From: Thermincola carboxydiphila
Lineage (GTDB): Bacteria; Bacillota; Thermincolia; Thermincolales; UBA2595
Reading direction: 5' to 3'
DNA: 64,000 bases
NCBI GenBank assembly: GCA_016841725.1
Contig: JAENYP010000006.1
Span: 124,001-188,000 of the forward strand
A program made the position numbers and the translations under genes. The notes beneath the pieces were generated by a model. That model was given only the letters and a program-made list of their open reading frames with translations. It ran no database searches and was not told the DNA's origin. Shown piece by piece: positions 29,450 to 39,680 of this stretch (position 1 is its first letter; the number at the start of each line of letters is the position of its first letter).

Positions 29450-30029
29450 TTGGAAGTAACCATGGAACGGATAATGAACTTCTCGGAGATTGCCTGCAAT
29501 TTTCATTATATGATGCCACGGATTATCGGATAGATTCCCAATATTTTACTGACCAGTTTGATTATGTATTGCCCTTTGAGCTTATATCCCAGGAGGCCTG
29601 GCAGCAAACCATCGGTGACAGTAATGTAATTCTGGCTGTCATTGATACCGGTGTGGATACAAGCCATCCGGAATTTGCCGATAAGACCTTTATAGAACCC
29701 TATGATGCCACCGGTGAAGGTTCAAGACGTCGGTATATCTGGAGAACATCGAGAATACTGAAGGGTGGCATGAAATACCGATAACCGTTGTGCAGGAAGG
29801 GATATATGAATTTACCACCTCTTACTACATGGAAGACTGTGATACCGTTTTATATATTAATGATGTGAACGGTAATGAGATTGCGTATAATGATGACTAT
29901 AACGACGGGTATTATTCCTCCATTATGTTAACTCTGTCCCCCGGAGATTACACCATTGTTGTTGAGGAATTTTCGGGCGATCCATTGAATTGTACTTTAG
30001 AGATCCTTGTGCTTGATGTAATATATTAA
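29450..30029 (+). pseudogene. Decayed S8 (subtilisin-like) peptidase: catalytic-Asp fragment plus C-terminal pre-peptidase-like domain
   Basis: Frame 1: SQEAWQQTIGDSNVILAVIDTGVDTSHPEFADKTFIEPYDA, then stop. Next ORF: YEFTTSYYMEDCDTVLYINDVNGNEIAYNDDYNDGYYSSIMLTLSPGDYTIVVEEF. His/Ser core missing. Confidence 0.75.
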
Positions 30030-30073
30030 CTTTCGTTGAGGTTTCAAAGGGATAAAAAAATATCTTTAAATAA

Positions 30074-30113
30074 CATTTAGCGCAGCACCAAATATGGTTG
30101 ACTGCGCTAAATG
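30074..30113. repeat. Inverted repeat, perfect 12-bp arms
   Basis: catttagcgcag-N16-ctgcgctaaatg, downstream of the S8 remnant; possible terminator. Confidence 0.7.
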
Positions 30114-30220
30114 CCGTTTAAAAGAAGAAGTAAATGGGCTTTTTTTCTTGAATTATTTATCCAAAAGGTGTATACTACATTACAACAGTAATGCACTAAT
30201 CTGGCGCTGGGTTTAAGGGG

Positions 30221-30625
30221 GTGTCGCAGCTGAAGCTTAACACCGAAGGAATGAAACCCATATATGTTCAAATTGCGGAATGGCTGGAAACAGAAATACT
30301 TTCCGCAAGCATAAAGAGTGATGAAAAGATATACTCTCAATACCAACTTGCCGAGATGTTCAATATTAACCCGGCCACTGCCGCCAAAGGGCTTAATATA
30401 TTGGCTGACGAAAAAATCTTATATAAAAAGCGGGGACTGGGTATGTTCGTCTCACCCAAGGCAAAAGAAAGCATTCAGGAGAAACGGAAAAACCAAATTT
30501 TAAAAAATTTGGTACTGGAATTGGTTACGGAAGCGGGGCGTTTAGGTGTCGATGAAAATGAACTGATTAGCATGATAAAGACTTCTAACAAATTTGTGGG
30601 GGGAAGGGATCATGAACGTAATTGA
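30221..30625 (+). CDS. GntR-family (YtrA-like) transcriptional regulator
   Basis: 134 aa; KPIYVQIAEWLETEILSASIKSDEKIYSQYQLAEMFNINPATAAKGLNILADEKILYKKRGLGMFV. Confidence 0.92.
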   Translation: MSQLKLNTEGMKPIYVQIAEWLETEILSASIKSDEKIYSQYQLAEMFNINPATAAKGLNILADEKILYKKRGLGMFVSPKAKESIQEKRKNQILKNLVLELVTEAGRLGVDENELISMIKTSNKFVGGRDHERN

Positions 30626-31514
30626 GTCCAGGGGGCTTACCAAAACATATGGGAACCTGAAGGCTGTAAATAACCTTTCTTTTGATATCGAAGAAAATAA
30701 GGTTACCGGGTTGATTGGGCGCAACGGGGCCGGTAAAACAACACTTTTAAAACTGATTGCCGGTTTCTTACATAAGACTTCAGGAGAGATTGAGGTTTTT
30801 TCGGACAATCCTTTTAACAGTATTAAAGTATCTTCCAATATGATATTTATTGATGACAAGATGAGTTTCCCGGCTTCCTTGCACCTCGTGGATATACTTG
30901 AAGCGGCAGGTAATTTTTATGATAACTGGGATGCAGGACTCGCTAACGGCCTTATCGATTATTTTAATCTGAATCCCAGGCAGCCTCACAGTAGCCTTTC
31001 AAAGGGTATGAAGAGCGCTTTTAATATGATCATTGGGCTGTCTGCCCGATGCCCGCTGACAATTTATGATGAGCCGACAACAGGAATGGATGTGGCAGTC
31101 AGAAAAGATTTTTACAGGGCTTTACTTAAGGATTACCTGCAAAATCCGCGGACGATAATTATATCAAGTCACCTTTTAAATGAAGTGGAACATGTCTTGG
31201 AAGATATTTTATTATTAAGGGAAGGACAAAAATGTATGCATATGCCTGTTGAAGAACTTAAGGAATTGGCCATTTGTCTAAAGGGGAAAGCAGGTATAAT
31301 TCAGGAACTGGCGACAGGCAAAGAAATTTACCATAAGGAAAACATAGGGAAAGACAGCGCCTATGTTGTCGTAAAAAACGATTTTACGGAGGATAGGCTG
31401 CAAAATGTAAAGTTGTCAGGAGTCGAAATAACTCCTGTGGCAACTGATGAGCTTTGTGTTTTCCTTACTTCCAGAAACAAAGGGGGTATTGATGATGTCT
31501 TTGACAGAAACTAA
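30612..31514 (+). CDS. ABC transporter ATP-binding protein
   Basis: GLIGRNGAGKTTLLKLIAGF, SSLSKGMKSAFNMIIGLSARCPLTIYDEPTTGMD. Start refined to ATG at 30612. Confidence 0.92.
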   Translation: MNVIESRGLTKTYGNLKAVNNLSFDIEENKVTGLIGRNGAGKTTLLKLIAGFLHKTSGEIEVFSDNPFNSIKVSSNMIFIDDKMSFPASLHLVDILEAAGNFYDNWDAGLANGLIDYFNLNPRQPHSSLSKGMKSAFNMIIGLSARCPLTIYDEPTTGMDVAVRKDFYRALLKDYLQNPRTIIISSHLLNEVEHVLEDILLLREGQKCMHMPVEELKELAICLKGKAGIIQELATGKEIYHKENIGKDSAYVVVKNDFTEDRLQNVKLSGVEITPVATDELCVFLTSRNKGGIDDVFDRN

Positions 31515-32250
31515 CTTGATTGAAGTTACTAAAAGGCAGTATTTTTATAAGCTCAGAGGTTATATGAGCATGTTTTTAAATATGGTTGGAGTTCAGATAG
31601 TGGCGCTTCTGTTTTCATCCGGTGGGGTCTCGGGTTCTTCGGGAATGAGCTCTAATAATATACAATTTTCTGTTAACTGGTTTTCTGCAGATATGGTACT
31701 AAGTTTTACTTTAATGTGGGCTTTTGTGGTGGCGATTTATTTAACCACAAACAACTATCGAAATATTGATTTTGGTTTTGTATCTAACCGGCTGAGCAGT
31801 AATCTATCTAATATTGCTTTTTTATTAACGGCAGGTGTTGCAGGTGGAATTACAGCATCTTTGGCAGGCTATCTGATAAGGGTTATAGCGTATTTGTCCA
31901 CTGGAAGCCAACATATTGTCAGCGAAAACTTCTTTATTTTACCTCAGGAATTACTTGCCGGCACTATAGCCGCAGTTTTATACATTATTTTGGTCAGCTC
32001 CCTTGGATATTTTGTGGGTATACTGGCCCAACTGCACAAAGCAATTGTTGTTTTATTACCTGCTCTTATATTTGGCACAATGATCGCGGAAGCCAAAATA
32101 GCAGGTAAACCGCAGACTTTTGTAAAGCTGGCCGAATTTTTTACTAATGAAGGGTCATTTACACTGTTTGCATTAAAAGTAATGATAACTGTCGTTGTAC
32201 TTTTTTGGGGTGGAATAATTATGTCCAATAGATTGGAGGTAAGGCAGTGA
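31492..32250 (+). CDS. ABC transporter permease-like membrane protein
   Basis: Multiple TM segments; directly downstream of and overlapping the ATPase gene. Confidence 0.75.
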   Translation: MMSLTETNLIEVTKRQYFYKLRGYMSMFLNMVGVQIVALLFSSGGVSGSSGMSSNNIQFSVNWFSADMVLSFTLMWAFVVAIYLTTNNYRNIDFGFVSNRLSSNLSNIAFLLTAGVAGGITASLAGYLIRVIAYLSTGSQHIVSENFFILPQELLAGTIAAVLYIILVSSLGYFVGILAQLHKAIVVLLPALIFGTMIAEAKIAGKPQTFVKLAEFFTNEGSFTLFALKVMITVVVLFWGGIIMSNRLEVRQ

Positions 32251-32879
32251 TGGTAAATAATAAAAAGTTACAGTGGATTTTAGGTATATATTTAGCTATC
32301 CTGCTTTTATCCGCTGCCGCTGTTTATATGATTCCCAAGGAGAGTTTTTTTGCTCAGGATATCCTTACTTCAGAAAAGATAGCAAAAGCTCAGCTTGCTG
32401 CGGGGAATTTATATGAAGCTGCCATAGAAGGGAAATTAGATCAGGTTGAAGGGGTATCTGTTAATGGGCAATGGAAATTTGATTACACTGGAAATAAACT
32501 GAAGATTATTGACAGAGATCAAAGCATATTAGTTGTAGCGGAAAGGAAGGAAAGCGATGATAGTAAAATTGAAATAAGCAGTTATATGCCGCTTACTATT
32601 TTGGAGGGGATTGACTTCACCGGCAGGTTAGAACCGCCAAAGGTTACGTTATCAGGAAATGAATTAATAATAAAGCCAATGGATCTTTATCAGGTTGAGT
32701 TTGTGAAGTTCAACAGGGATTTTACCGTGGCACAATTCTGGGGTAATGGTGCAGAACAAGGCAGGCAGGGGCATCAAATAAGCCATGTTGCCGGAAATCC
32801 GATGCTTTATTTACGTATTCCCAAAGGCCTCCAAATCGATTCTGATCATCCGGGCATTCAGATTATTCCAAAAAGGTGA
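32247..32879 (+). CDS. Membrane-anchored extracytoplasmic protein of the GntR/ABC operon
   Basis: 210 aa; single N-terminal TM (WILGIYLAILLLSAAAVYMI); overlaps the permease stop. Confidence 0.6.
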   Translation: MMVNNKKLQWILGIYLAILLLSAAAVYMIPKESFFAQDILTSEKIAKAQLAAGNLYEAAIEGKLDQVEGVSVNGQWKFDYTGNKLKIIDRDQSILVVAERKESDDSKIEISSYMPLTILEGIDFTGRLEPPKVTLSGNELIIKPMDLYQVEFVKFNRDFTVAQFWGNGAEQGRQGHQISHVAGNPMLYLRIPKGLQIDSDHPGIQIIPKR

Positions 32880-32900
32880 GCACCAGAGCTCACCTTTTTT
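32870..32900 (+). terminator. Rho-independent terminator overlapping the stop codon
   Basis: aaaaaggtgagc-accaga-gctcaccttttttg, perfect 12-bp stem plus T-run. Confidence 0.85.
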
Positions 32901-32996
32901 GTAACCTGTCGGATCATATACAATAATTAATTATAGTGGTATAATATGGGTATTGTTTATGGGCAGTTTTGCTCTGTTATGAAGGGGGTTAGAAAA

Positions 32997-35900
32997 ATGG
33001 ATAAAGGGATATTGGTTGAGGGTTCATTCAGTGATGTCGTTAATTTTGCCATGCAGCAGAACTATGTTCCAATCATAAAAAAACTAACCGTAAAAAACCT
33101 TCGCGAGGAAGATATCAGAGATATAGATATTGAGATTACAGTAGAACCGGAATTTGCTCATCAGTGGACCATGAGGATTGAAGTAATACCCGGATTACAG
33201 GCGGTAGAACTGGGTCCCCTGAATATTAAACTGTCTCCCGTGTTTTTATACAGCCTGACAGAAAAAATGTCGGGTACCGTTTTCGTTGAGGTAAAACATG
33301 GTGAATCCTTACTGGCAAGTGGGGCACATGATATCGGCGTATTGGCTTTTAATGAATGGAGCGGCAGCCTGATTATGCCGGAGATAATATGTGCCTTTAT
33401 TACTCCCAATCACCCTAAGGTCACTGAGATTATCATGAAATCTAAGCCGATACTGCAGGAATGGTGTGGCAGCCCTTCTTTTACCGGATATCAAAGCAAT
33501 AACATAAATGCGGTAAAAATGCAGATGGCTGCTATTTATGCGGCCCTGCAGAAAGAAAATATCACCTATTGCATGCCGCCGGCGAGTTACGAAAGCATAG
33601 GGCAGCGGGTCCGCCTCTGTGATACAGTGCTCTGTCAGAAGATGGGGACCTGTCTTGATCTGTCACTTTTGTATGCTTCCTGTCTGGAAGCAGTTGGTCT
33701 CAATCCCCTGGTGATTTTTCTAAAAGGGCATGCATTTGCCGGCTGCTGGATGGAAGACCAGTGTTTTGCCGAATGTGTGCAGGATGATGTTTCCCTGGTC
33801 ACCAAAAGGATAGCGGAAGGCATCAATGAAATTTGTCTGGTTGAGGCTACCTGCTATGTTGCCGGCAAAACAATGACTTTTGAGGATGCGATTAAAGAAG
33901 GGAAAAATAACTTGACTGATGTCGGGCAATTTGATTTTCTGGTTGATGTTAAGCGTTCCCGGGGGAGTGGGATAAGACCGATTCCTTTATTGAAGACTTC
34001 GGATGATGGCCGGGTTATTTGTGATGAAATGGGTCCCGGGCAAACCTCGTCAGGCGGAATAGAGGATTTGGTAAATGTGCCTGAAGAACTTGAAGTATTT
34101 GAAAAGATAAAACAGGTTGACCATCTTGACCTGACCCGTCAGCAAATTTGGGAACGTAAGCTGCTAGACCTGAGTTTGAGAAACACCCTGGTCAACTTCC
34201 GGGTTACAAAAACCACTATACAATTGATGGTCAGCCAATTGGGGGAACTGGAAGACGAATTGGCCGGGGGCCAGGAGTTTCAAATCATGGCAAAGCCCAG
34301 GGATTGGAACAATACGCTGCGTGATGCCAAAATATTTGCAGTGGAAAACCAGGCCTCGGCCTTGGACAGTCTTTCCCGAACGGAGTTTGCCAACAGAAGA
34401 ATACGGACCTTTATTGAAGAAAATGAGGTAGCCTATCGTGTTACCAATCTCTACCGCCAGGCGAAGCTCAGCCTGGAGGAGAATGGGACAAACACGCTTT
34501 TTTTGGCGCTGGGTTTCTTAAAATGGTACGAGTCTGAAGTCAGTGAAAAGGCCAGATATGCACCGGTTGTGTTGATTCCCGTCGAGATTGTGCGCAAGTC
34601 TGCCCAGAAGGGCTATGTTATTCGCAGCCGTGATGAGGAACCGCAAATGAACATCACCCTGCTGGAAATGCTGCGTCAGGATTTTGGCCTGACCATTGGC
34701 GGTTTAGACCCGTTGCCAACTGATGCCAGCGGTATAGATTTAAAGATGGTCTTCAACATAATTCGCCAGGCTGTGATGGGAAAATCCAGGTGGGACGTGG
34801 AAGAATTTGCTTTCATCGGCTTGTTTTCATTTAGCCGGTTCATTATGTGGAATGATATCCGCAATCGTTCGGATGATTTGAAGGAAAATAAGGTTGTCGC
34901 CAGTTTATTGTCAGGTAAGATGGAGTGGATACCAAATGAAGATTTCCCTTCCCCCGATACCCTGGACGATGTTTACAGCCCCAAGGACCTGGCAGTGCCT
35001 ATCAATGCAGATTCATCACAATTGTCGGCGATTGCCGCGGCTGGCAGAGAGAACAGTTTTGTTTTACACGGACCCCCGGGGACGGGCAAATCGCAAACGA
35101 TAACCAACATTATTGCCAATGCATTGTTCCAGGGTAAGTCTGTGCTCTTTATTGCCGAAAAGATGGCGGCTCTGTCTGTGGTGCAAAAAAGACTGGAGTC
35201 AATTGGGTTAGCGCCTTTCTGTTTGGAATTGCACTCCAATAAGGCCAGGAAAAAAGATGTGCTGGAGCAGTTGGAGAAGGTGCTGACAATTGGAAAATAC
35301 CGGTCACCGCAGGAATATGAGTCCCAGGCCAACCGCCTGCACGGTTTGCGGAAAAAACTAAACAGTATGGTTGCGGCGGTTCATCAGAGAAGGCATTTCG
35401 GATTTTCTCTGTATGATGCCATTACCTGTTTTGAACAATACAGGGACTATGCCGACTGCACAAAGTTTACCCGGGAACAAATCAAAACCCTGACCCCGGA
35501 AAAATATACACTTTGGGTTGACCTGGCAGGTGAATTGAAAACCGCAGGCCTGGAATGTAGCGGCGCTGCCTGTAACCCATTAAGCGCATTTGCCAAATGC
35601 AGTTATTCTCAAAGTATTAAGGATGAAATCAGGGGAGACCTGAAAAATTATGTAGAGGCAACAAACAATTTGCAGGATGGAATCATGAAGCTTGGGCGGC
35701 TGCTCGGGTTGGAAAAACCCCTGTCTTACCGCCAGCTTCGCGCCTTCATAGAATTAATTACACTGCTCAACATAACTCAAACCATACCGGGCAAGTTATT
35801 TGCCTATCAGGAGCTTAGCTTGCTGCAGGAAACTGTGGCCATGGTCTGTGAAGAGGGAGGAAAACGGGATGAGTTGCAGAAGCAGCTTTTATCCGAGTTT

Positions 35901-38849
35901 TCCGAGGCGATTCTTTCCTTCGATGCGGAGACTGCTATGCAGCAGTGGAGATTAGCGGAAACAAAATGGTTCCTGCCAAAACTCCTGGGGCAGAACAAAG
36001 TTGCCAAATCCCTTAAGGTGATGGCTAAAAATCCCGGTGAATTTAAAAAAGAGAAGACAGTTGTCTACATGAACCTGGTCTTACAGTATAAGGCAAAAGC
36101 AAAGGCAATTGATGAACAGAAAGATCTGTTTAATGAATTGTTCGGCTTATTATGGCATGAGGGCCGGGCAGACTGGACGGCAATCAGTGAGACCTATGCC
36201 GCTGCCGTTAAAGGGAATGCCCTGATTTCGGCTATTTGTAACAGTAGCTCGGAGAGACAGGCCGTGAGGTCCGGAATTGTTGCCGAAGTGTTAACTGATT
36301 TAACCGGATTCCGGCACTCTTACGGGGACGCTTTAAAATCTGTGGCTGCCCACTGGGACCGGATAAAGGAGATCGAAGACAACCTTTCCCAAAAGGCTGG
36401 AATCGAATTTGACAAGCTCAGAGAAAGCGCAGATTGGCCGGCAGACGTCCTCAAAAAGGCTGGGGAATGGTTGGAAAACCTGGAGAACCTGAGAAACTGG
36501 TGTACCTACTTAAGTACTAAAGCAAAAGTATCAGAAGCAGGACTGTCAAATCTGATTTTGGCCTATGAGAGCGGTCAGGTATCTGAAGAAGAACTTTTAC
36601 CGGTGTTCTATCGGGGAGTCTCCCATGCGTGTGCCGTTTTTGTTGTTGAAGAGGAAAAATGCTTATCTGATTTTAATGGGGCTGTTTTTGAAAATGAAAT
36701 CTCAAAATATAAGCAAACCTGCGCTGATTATGAAACCCTTACAAAATATGAACTTATTTCGAGATTGAGCGCCAAGATACCGGCGACCCCGGCTAGTTTT
36801 GCCAATTCCTCGGAAATCGGGATACTGCAAAAGGCAATCAGAAGCGGAGGCAGGATGTTATCTATCCGGAAACTGTTTGACGGTATTCCCAACCTGCTTA
36901 GAAGATTATGTCCCTGTATGCTGATGAGCCCGATTTCAGTTGCCCAGTACATTGACCCCCAATACCCCCAGTTTGACCTGATTGTGTTTGATGAAGCATC
37001 ACAAATGCCGACCTGTGAGGCTGTCGGGGCAATGGCCCGGGGTAGCAATGTTATCGTGGTCGGTGACCCAAAACAGTTACCGCCAACAAACTTTTTTAAC
37101 CCGGACAGTGTTGATGAGGACAATTATGAAAAGGAAGATTTGGAGAGCATCCTGGACGACTGTCTGGCATTATCCATGCCGCAACAGCATTTGCGGTGGC
37201 ATTACCGTTCCCGTCATGAGAGTCTGATAGCATTTAGTAATATACAATATTATGGTAACCTGTTTACTTTCCCATCACCCAATGATCTGGTATCATGTGT
37301 GAAATATGTCCCGGTAGAGGGCTATTACGACAGAGGTAAAACAAAACAGAACCGGGCTGAGGCCGAGGCCGTAACCTCTGAAATAATAAGGAGATTAAGT
37401 GATCCTCTGCTTTGTGAACAAAGTATAGGGGTGGTAACCTTCAACTCGGCACAGCAGAATTTAATCGATGATTTACTGGTAGAGGTCTTTGCCAAAAATC
37501 CTGAACTTGAAGAAATAAATAACCGGTCATATGAGCCGATCTTTGTCAAAAACCTGGAGAATGTACAGGGTGATGAACGTGATGTAATTCTGTTTTCCGT
37601 TGGTTACGGCCCGGATGCTTCCGGAAAGGTAACCTTAAACTTCGGCCCGGTTAACCGGGAGGGTGGCTGGCGCAGATTAAATGTCGCAGTATCCCGGGCG
37701 AGAAATGAAATGATGGTGTTTTCCACCCTTAGGCCGGAACAAATTGATTTATCCAAAACAAGATCATTGGGAGTGGAAGGATTAAAGGCATTCCTGGAGT
37801 ATGCGCAGAAGGGGAAGAGCGCTTTGGCTGCTAAGGCATCAAATATCTCTATGAAAAAGGGGATTACCGAAAAACTGATTGCAGAAAAAATCCGGAAACT
37901 GGGCTACGAAGTTAAAACCAATATTGGTTGTTCCGGGTACAAAATTGATATCGCCATAGTTCACCCGGATAAAAAGGATGAATACATATTAGGAATAATG
38001 TGTGATGGGAAGACCTATCACTCGGCAAATACAGCACGGGACAGAAATATCCTGCAAAGTAATGTACTGCAGTCATTGGGCTGGAATATATACCGGCTGT
38101 GGATTTTGGACTGGTGGGAGAACCAAGACAGGGAACTGGAGAAAATCCGCACTGCCGTGGAGCAAGTGCTTATAAACAAAGAGGAAAAACCCATGGTAAA
38201 GGCAACCCCGGAAACTATCAGGCCGGTCAGATTTAATTATGCTGACAATAAAGCAGAACCCCCTGCCAAAAACACACCTGTCGATGAAAATGTCAGGTAT
38301 GAGGTTTGTGTTTTACAGGGCAGCAGCGGCGGAGCAGATGAATTCTATCTGCCGCAGAATAACGGGCTGATTCAGACACAAATCAAACAGGTTTTGGAAG
38401 TGGAAGCCCCGGTAAGCAAGAATCTGTTGTGTCGGCGCGTTCTGGGCGCGTGGGATATAGCGCGTTTGGGAACTCGGCTGGAGAAGCGGTTTGAAGAATT
38501 TTTTCGGGAGTTGAAGTTGAAGAAAAACATTTCCCATAATGTTGCGTTCTATTGGAACAGTTCGCAATTACCGGCTGAATATACCATGTTCCGGGTCCCG
38601 GCAAGTGATGCCACCCGCAGAAACATGGAAGACCTTTGTTCCGAGGAAATAGCTAATGCGATAAGACACATTTTAAAAAGTCAGGTCAGCATACTCAAAC
38701 CGGATTTAATCAGGGAAGTATATAAAATCTTCGGTTTTTCCCGTGGCAGTGCTTCTATTGAGAAGATTATTTCTGTGGGACTAAAAGAGGCTGTAAAAAG
38801 AAATTATGTAGTCCTTGATGGTGCAGACAGGGTAATTATCAAAGGATGA
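32997..38849 (+). CDS. Large DUF4011 / SF1 helicase (COG1112-like) / MTES_1575-like nuclease / DUF3320 protein with N-terminal transglutaminase-like domain
   Basis: 1951 aa. GTCLDLSLLYASCLEAVGLNPLVIFLKGHAFAGCW; WERKLLDLSLRNTLVNFR (DUF4011); FVLHGPPGTGKSQTITNIIAN; FDLIVFDEASQMP; NVQGDERDVILFSVGYG; YKIDIAIVHPDKKDEYILGIMCDGKTYH; DUF3320-like C-terminus. Confidence 0.88.
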   Translation: MDKGILVEGSFSDVVNFAMQQNYVPIIKKLTVKNLREEDIRDIDIEITVEPEFAHQWTMRIEVIPGLQAVELGPLNIKLSPVFLYSLTEKMSGTVFVEVKHGESLLASGAHDIGVLAFNEWSGSLIMPEIICAFITPNHPKVTEIIMKSKPILQEWCGSPSFTGYQSNNINAVKMQMAAIYAALQKENITYCMPPASYESIGQRVRLCDTVLCQKMGTCLDLSLLYASCLEAVGLNPLVIFLKGHAFAGCWMEDQCFAECVQDDVSLVTKRIAEGINEICLVEATCYVAGKTMTFEDAIKEGKNNLTDVGQFDFLVDVKRSRGSGIRPIPLLKTSDDGRVICDEMGPGQTSSGGIEDLVNVPEELEVFEKIKQVDHLDLTRQQIWERKLLDLSLRNTLVNFRVTKTTIQLMVSQLGELEDELAGGQEFQIMAKPRDWNNTLRDAKIFAVENQASALDSLSRTEFANRRIRTFIEENEVAYRVTNLYRQAKLSLEENGTNTLFLALGFLKWYESEVSEKARYAPVVLIPVEIVRKSAQKGYVIRSRDEEPQMNITLLEMLRQDFGLTIGGLDPLPTDASGIDLKMVFNIIRQAVMGKSRWDVEEFAFIGLFSFSRFIMWNDIRNRSDDLKENKVVASLLSGKMEWIPNEDFPSPDTLDDVYSPKDLAVPINADSSQLSAIAAAGRENSFVLHGPPGTGKSQTITNIIANALFQGKSVLFIAEKMAALSVVQKRLESIGLAPFCLELHSNKARKKDVLEQLEKVLTIGKYRSPQEYESQANRLHGLRKKLNSMVAAVHQRRHFGFSLYDAITCFEQYRDYADCTKFTREQIKTLTPEKYTLWVDLAGELKTAGLECSGAACNPLSAFAKCSYSQSIKDEIRGDLKNYVEATNNLQDGIMKLGRLLGLEKPLSYRQLRAFIELITLLNITQTIPGKLFAYQELSLLQETVAMVCEEGGKRDELQKQLLSEFSEAILSFDAETAMQQWRLAETKWFLPKLLGQNKVAKSLKVMAKNPGEFKKEKTVVYMNLVLQYKAKAKAIDEQKDLFNELFGLLWHEGRADWTAISETYAAAVKGNALISAICNSSSERQAVRSGIVAEVLTDLTGFRHSYGDALKSVAAHWDRIKEIEDNLSQKAGIEFDKLRESADWPADVLKKAGEWLENLENLRNWCTYLSTKAKVSEAGLSNLILAYESGQVSEEELLPVFYRGVSHACAVFVVEEEKCLSDFNGAVFENEISKYKQTCADYETLTKYELISRLSAKIPATPASFANSSEIGILQKAIRSGGRMLSIRKLFDGIPNLLRRLCPCMLMSPISVAQYIDPQYPQFDLIVFDEASQMPTCEAVGAMARGSNVIVVGDPKQLPPTNFFNPDSVDEDNYEKEDLESILDDCLALSMPQQHLRWHYRSRHESLIAFSNIQYYGNLFTFPSPNDLVSCVKYVPVEGYYDRGKTKQNRAEAEAVTSEIIRRLSDPLLCEQSIGVVTFNSAQQNLIDDLLVEVFAKNPELEEINNRSYEPIFVKNLENVQGDERDVILFSVGYGPDASGKVTLNFGPVNREGGWRRLNVAVSRARNEMMVFSTLRPEQIDLSKTRSLGVEGLKAFLEYAQKGKSALAAKASNISMKKGITEKLIAEKIRKLGYEVKTNIGCSGYKIDIAIVHPDKKDEYILGIMCDGKTYHSANTARDRNILQSNVLQSLGWNIYRLWILDWWENQDRELEKIRTAVEQVLINKEEKPMVKATPETIRPVRFNYADNKAEPPAKNTPVDENVRYEVCVLQGSSGGADEFYLPQNNGLIQTQIKQVLEVEAPVSKNLLCRRVLGAWDIARLGTRLEKRFEEFFRELKLKKNISHNVAFYWNSSQLPAEYTMFRVPASDATRRNMEDLCSEEIANAIRHILKSQVSILKPDLIREVYKIFGFSRGSASIEKIISVGLKEAVKRNYVVLDGADRVIIKG

Positions 38850-38882
38850 TTTTTTCTGAACATGAGAGACTGGAGGTTGGTT

Positions 38883-39599
38883 ATGAAAAGATCAAAGAAG
38901 ACAGGGTTGTGCGTTTTGGTTTTTGTCATCCTCATGGGCATAATGGCAGTGAGTGTAAACGCGGCATCAGTTCACAGGTCACTACAGGTGAAGTACGGTG
39001 TGAAAGTTGTGTACAATAACAAAGTGATGGCCGGTACAGAAGCCCCGTTTATTTCAGAAGGAAGAACCTATGTGCCACTAAGGATGCTGATAAACACCTT
39101 TGGTGATAAAACGATTTCCTGGGATGCAGTGAATCAAAAAGTAATTATCACCGATGCTGAAAATTCACTGAGGTATCAACTGGCGGAAAAGGAATCCCAA
39201 ATCGAAGACCTGCAAAGTGAAAACGATGACCTGCAAAGTGAGATTGATGACCTGGAAAATGAGATTGAACACTTAGAAGATGAGATTGACGATTTGGAAG
39301 ACGGCAACAGCAGTATGGACTTATCAGATTTGGAAGATTACCTGGTGGATTATTACGAGGATGATATTACCGATATTGTCCTCAGCGGAGATGAAGACGA
39401 TATCAGGGTTACAATAAAGGTAGACGAGTCAGACTGGGATTCTTTTTCAGCCTCTGAGAAGGAAATCTTTCTGCAAGACATTTGTGACGACATCTGGTAT
39501 GATTTTGAAGATGCCGATATTACCGGGACGGTCAAGGAAGGAAGCTCAATTCTGCAGACATTTGAGGTATCAGCAGGTGATGATGTATCGATAGAATAG
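38883..39599 (+). CDS. Secreted stalk-domain protein with acidic coiled coil
   Basis: Signal peptide; VPLRMLINTFGDKTISWDAVNQKVII; coiled coil QIEDLQSENDDLQSEIDDLENEIEHLEDEIDDLED. Confidence 0.8.
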   Translation: MKRSKKTGLCVLVFVILMGIMAVSVNAASVHRSLQVKYGVKVVYNNKVMAGTEAPFISEGRTYVPLRMLINTFGDKTISWDAVNQKVIITDAENSLRYQLAEKESQIEDLQSENDDLQSEIDDLENEIEHLEDEIDDLEDGNSSMDLSDLEDYLVDYYEDDITDIVLSGDEDDIRVTIKVDESDWDSFSASEKEIFLQDICDDIWYDFEDADITGTVKEGSSILQTFEVSAGDDVSIE

Positions 39600-39617
39600 A
39601 AAATATGATGGATGATA

Positions 39618-39662
39618 AACCCCCGCATCGGAGCTGCCGGAGCTGACTCTGTTGCGGGGGTT
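39618..39662 (+). terminator. Rho-independent terminator-like hairpin
   Basis: aacccccgca ... tgcgggggtt followed by cgtttt. Confidence 0.7.
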
Positions 39663-39680
39663 CGTTTTAAGTTCACTGCG

